This document shows positions 61,280-64,000 of a stretch of DNA of 64,000 bases, in pieces. The position numbers and the translations under genes were made by a program. Origin of the DNA: VXNE01 sp963665455 (GTDB lineage: Bacteria; Pseudomonadota; Gammaproteobacteria; Pseudomonadales; Azotimanducaceae). The stretch's first letter is position 1. Every line of letters starts with the position of its first letter. The notes under the pieces are model-generated. The model was not told where the DNA came from. It saw only the letters and a program-made list of their open reading frames with translations, and ran no database searches. Location: positions 4,092,001 through 4,156,000 of the forward strand of contig OY762279.1 in assembly GCA_963665455.1 (NCBI GenBank). Direction: 5' to 3'.

Positions 61280-62587
61280 TTAGGCGGCTTCCTCGACGGG
61301 GACGAGCATCAGGTTTAGGTGTTTCGCCTGGCGCTGCAGGTTCTTGATCTGCCGGTCGCGGCGTTCGGCCTCCATCTCGGCCAGGTCGCGCTCGACGTAT
61401 TCCTCGCCGCGCTTGAGCATGGCGTAGATCAGCCGAGCCAACTGGTGCGCGGTGGCCTTGACGGCCTTGGCGGAGTCCATGCGCGCGAGGCGGCGGCGAT
61501 GCGCCGCGCCGATGGCGGTCTTGTTGTTGCGCGCGGTGCTCGCCGCCATGCGCAGCGCCTGGCCGAGCCGGTTGGCGCACCTGGGCGGCCGGCCGCCGAG
61601 GCGCTTGTCGCCGCTGATGCGGGTGCCGGGCGCCAGGCCGAGCCACGAGCAGAAGTGGGCGGCCGTCGGGAAGCGCGACAGGTCCGGGCCGACCTCGGCC
61701 GCGAACGTCAGCGCGGTCTCCACGCCGACGGTGGGGATGGCCGTCAGGTCGACCCCGAGCAGGCCGCGCAGCCGCTCGCGCAGGGCGGCCTCGCGGGAGC
61801 GCGACGAGGGCGTCGCCGCGGCCGCCGCGTGCCGCGCCAACTCGGCGTCGATGCGCGCCTCGCACGCGTCGATCTGGCCCTGCAGCATGTCGTGCCGCGC
61901 CAACGCCTGCGCCAGCGCGAACAGGTGCTCGTCGCGCCAGTTGCCGCGCAGGCTCGCCGCGATGGTCGCCTCGTCGGCCTTGCAGAGCCGGTGGCGGAAC
62001 CGCGCCAGCACCGCCCCGTCGCGCTCGCCGGCGACGATGGCGCGCACGATCAACTGGCCGGTCTGGCCCATGACGTCGCTCAGGACGTTGTCCAACTGCA
62101 CGTTCATCTGCGTCAGCGCCTTCTGCACGTGCTGCACCGACCGGCTGCGGTCGCGCACGAGCTGTTCGCGCTGGCGCGCGTACGAGCGCAGCGGGCACAA
62201 CTCGTCGGCCGCGCGGAACGCGCCGCGCAGCAGGCCGTGGCTCATCAGTTGGCGGATCCACTGGCAGTCCAGCACGTCGCTCTTGCGCCCGTGCACCTGC
62301 TTGGTCGCGCGCGGGTTCACCAGGTGCACCTCGAAGCCGGCCCGGTCGAGCACCTCGAACAACGGTATCCAGTACACCCCCGTCGACTCCATCGCCACGT
62401 GGCGAACGCCACACGACGACAGCCACTCCGCCATCGCCTCCAAGTCGCGGGTGAACGTCCCGAACGGACGCACCGGCCGCTCGAACCGCGACCCGTCCAC
62501 CGCCACGTAGTGCCGGCGCTTGCCCACGTCGATCCCCGCGCAATCGGGGTGTACGACCTCCAACGGCGCCGCCGCCTTGCCAGCCAT
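61280..62587 (-). CDS. IS110-family transposase
   Basis: 435 aa from ATG 62587, chosen because GGAGG lies about 8 nt ahead; ATGs further upstream are in frame. The DEDD-type catalytic N-terminus is CAGIDVGKRRHYVAVDGSRF with D, then HVAMESTGVYWIPLFEVL and VHGRKSDVLDCQWIRQLMS. The C-terminal IS116/IS110/IS902 domain has IPTVGVETALTFAAEVG, SWLGLAPGTRISGDKR and the serine-containing ARNNKTAIG region. It is intact. IS110 elements carry a bridge RNA in a non-coding end; the DNA to the right (62588 onward) is the place to look. Exact ends were not located. Confidence 0.88.
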   Translation of the reverse strand: MAGKAAAPLEVVHPDCAGIDVGKRRHYVAVDGSRFERPVRPFGTFTRDLEAMAEWLSSCGVRHVAMESTGVYWIPLFEVLDRAGFEVHLVNPRATKQVHGRKSDVLDCQWIRQLMSHGLLRGAFRAADELCPLRSYARQREQLVRDRSRSVQHVQKALTQMNVQLDNVLSDVMGQTGQLIVRAIVAGERDGAVLARFRHRLCKADEATIAASLRGNWRDEHLFALAQALARHDMLQGQIDACEARIDAELARHAAAAATPSSRSREAALRERLRGLLGVDLTAIPTVGVETALTFAAEVGPDLSRFPTAAHFCSWLGLAPGTRISGDKRLGGRPPRCANRLGQALRMAASTARNNKTAIGAAHRRRLARMDSAKAVKATAHQLARLIYAMLKRGEEYVERDLAEMEAERRDRQIKNLQRQAKHLNLMLVPVEEAA

Positions 62588-63147
62588 CGCCAAATCCTCC
62601 ACCATCGTCAACGGGTCGCGCTGGGCGAGACCGCGGCGGGACGTTCACTCTTGCATACGGGGTCGCGACCCATGGGGCGCGCCACCAGCGTCAAAACGCC
62701 GATCACGGTCCGGGCCAAACTCCTAGACGGGCATGGATGCACCATTGCCCGCGAGGCCTCGCGCCCAGCGCGACCGACCTTACATCGAACGCCCGCGCAA
62801 CAGGCAACCCACCAGTTCCCTGCGCGTCAGCGCAGCGAACTGGCTGCGAGAACTCCTAGCGGTTGGGGTACACGGGAGGCAGGCTCTCCCTTTCGCCTTG
62901 GAAGAAAGCAAACCCCGTGCCAACCACGCATTGATGGGGGACCGGCCCTCGTGCGGGCGTTGGACGGTTCCCGCGACCCGCGACTGCACCCGATTAATGC
63001 AGCCCGCGCACCGTCAAGGGGCATGCCCGAAACGGACCAATCCTCCGAAGATTCCGCTGCGTGCTCGTGCCACACCACGCCCTCAACGTGCGATCCGCGC
63101 TAAATTCTTGCGTTATATCAATGGATTAGATAGGCTACGGTTCACTG
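62588..63147. other. Non-coding stretch between IS110 and the right-edge gene
   Basis: About 560 bases. The first 100-200 should be the IS110 left end, upstream of the transposase, where a bridge RNA could be encoded. Beyond it I found no gene and no clear guanidine-I riboswitch on the minus strand. The last 60 bases before 63148 are less GC-rich, with TTATATCAATGG, and may hold the promoter of the next gene. Confidence 0.4.
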
Positions 63148-64000
63148 ATGGAACTCCGGGGATCAAGACAGACGAATAGCAGGTTCGTGCTGCTCTGCGT
63201 TTTCGTAGCCTTGGTGGGTCTCTTGCTGGCGGCAGTGGCCATCGCCGTTTCTTGGACGCTCCTGCAGAAATCTCGGCAACCCGAGTTCGTCCTTCCGCCG
63301 GTCGTGGAAGGCGATGTCGAGTTTCTTCCACTCCCCGCACCCACCTCCCACTTCACCGTTTCGGTGGAGATCCCGTTCCGCAACCTGGAACGCGCGATCC
63401 TGAGCGGGAAGATACGGGGCGAGGCGGGCGGCCTGATCGAGGGCTATGAGGTCTCCTGGGGCGTCACCGACACCCGAGCCACGGTGCGCCGTGAGGGAAC
63501 GGACCTGCTGATCGAAGGCCGCATCGGTGCCGAGCTCCACATCGATGAGGAACTGCCGTTCCTGCTCGAACTCCTTGGCACCACTTTCCAATTGGACATT
63601 GGGTACTCCGTGCGCACGGGGCTTTGGCTGCGGGAGGATTGGGCGCTGGAGGCCGTGCCGTCGGTGCAGACCACCGTCCACAAGGCGCTCAAACCTTCGC
63701 TGCTGTCCATCTTCGAGGTGGACATCAGGGACGAGATCGCACCCTATGCAGATGCGGCGATACACGAGGTCGTCGACGTGCTCGAGCATGGCCTGGGGCC
63801 GGGAGGCGCGATCGAGGTGGGCGCCCGTGCGGCATGGGCAGCCCTTTGCACCACCTACCCGCTCTTTCCCGAGGCGAACTCGTGGGTCGAACTTACACCC
63901 AGCCGGCCGCGGGCGACGCCGCTCAGAATCGATTCGGACGCCATCCGGCTACAGGTGCGCTTCGATGTGGCCGCACGAGTCGCGCCGCACCCAACGCAAC
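63148..64000 (+). CDS. DUF4403-like membrane-anchored protein, 3' end outside the window
   Basis: At least 284 aa from ATG 63148, open to the edge. The N-terminal anchor FVLLCVFVALVGLLLAAVAI is followed by SHFTVSVEIPFRNLERAILS, the start of the DUF4403 pattern. Later come LWLREDWALEAVPSV, and NSWVELTPSRPRATPLRIDS followed by IRLQVRFDVAARV, also typical. Members are anchored lipid-binding-like proteins of unknown role. Another start upstream cannot be excluded. Confidence 0.7.
   Translation, partial: MELRGSRQTNSRFVLLCVFVALVGLLLAAVAIAVSWTLLQKSRQPEFVLPPVVEGDVEFLPLPAPTSHFTVSVEIPFRNLERAILSGKIRGEAGGLIEGYEVSWGVTDTRATVRREGTDLLIEGRIGAELHIDEELPFLLELLGTTFQLDIGYSVRTGLWLREDWALEAVPSVQTTVHKALKPSLLSIFEVDIRDEIAPYADAAIHEVVDVLEHGLGPGGAIEVGARAAWAALCTTYPLFPEANSWVELTPSRPRATPLRIDSDAIRLQVRFDVAARVAPHPTQ

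Noticed and set aside
60225..62648. 807-aa antisense-side frame across the binding protein and IS110 genes
   Set aside because: It crosses two genes that are clearly real in another frame.
62650..63147. Guanidine-I riboswitch upstream of the importer operon
   Set aside because: I looked for its conserved core on the minus strand and did not find it; it may have been lost or lie outside what I can recognise by eye.

Overview
The window is GC-rich throughout and reads as a chromosomal segment of a high-GC, Gram-negative bacterium, probably a pseudomonadotan. The basis is lipobox lipoproteins, a periplasmic-binding-protein ABC cassette and codon use. No rRNA or tRNA was seen, so placement below that level is a guess. 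Three ankyrin-repeat proteins, three insertion sequences, fragments of older ones and several frameshifted genes give it the look of a symbiont-like or actively remodelled genome. Some of the frameshifts lie in or near G runs and could be assembly errors.

Layout. (1) 0.6-14.3 kb is a defence-type island. It holds a HerA ATPase, NurA nuclease and DNA methyltransferase cassette, a small gene of unknown function, a leftward pair (358-aa soluble protein plus four-helix membrane protein), a frameshifted small gene, and a Type III-like restriction (Res) and modification (Mod) pair. (2) 14.5-16.6 kb is degenerate: a multiply frameshifted beta-propeller gene, a scrap of an IS21 IstB gene, and two copies of an unassigned structured-RNA-like element whose helices covary between the copies. 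(3) 16.9-27.6 kb is an envelope region: two ankyrin lipoproteins, a tandem pair of two-helix membrane proteins, a lipoprotein plus 744-aa membrane protein pair, an exported formylglycine-generating-enzyme-like protein and a HEPN-like protein. (4) 27.9-42.6 kb is accessory. It has a RAMP-like/Panacea-DUF433 pair. Divergent from that pair is an operon coding for a ClpP-like/VirD4-like ATPase fusion (one frameshift), a Thg1-type 3'-5' nucleotidyltransferase, a small basic protein and an ankyrin protein. Next come two convergent homologues of a large zinc-ribbon, transposase-like protein that bracket three genes of unknown role. (5) 43.2-47.6 kb is a metabolic/envelope stretch: a small ORF, a lipoprotein, a GDPD phosphodiesterase, a Cof-type HAD phosphatase and an alpha/beta-hydrolase lipoprotein. 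(6) 47.8-49.7 kb is an ISNCY-like element next to an orphan AbrB antitoxin gene. (7) 49.7-61.3 kb is a leftward guanidine/urea-carboxylase operon: ABC importer, two DUF1989 proteins, a biotin carboxylase and allophanate hydrolase. The last gene is cut in two by an IS that carries a D12 adenine methyltransferase and has a 9-bp target duplication. An IS110 element sits directly upstream of the first operon gene. (8) A DUF4403-like gene runs off the right edge.

How the genes relate. Region 1 is two methylation-linked restriction-type systems side by side. Region 7 would import guanidine or urea, carboxylate it, deiminate the product and hydrolyse allophanate to ammonia and CO2, but both ends of the pathway carry insertions. 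The most novel-looking items are the covarying RNA pair, the ClpP-like/coupling-ATPase plus Thg1 operon, the paired zinc-ribbon proteins with their bracketed genes, and the HerA-NurA-methyltransferase cassette.
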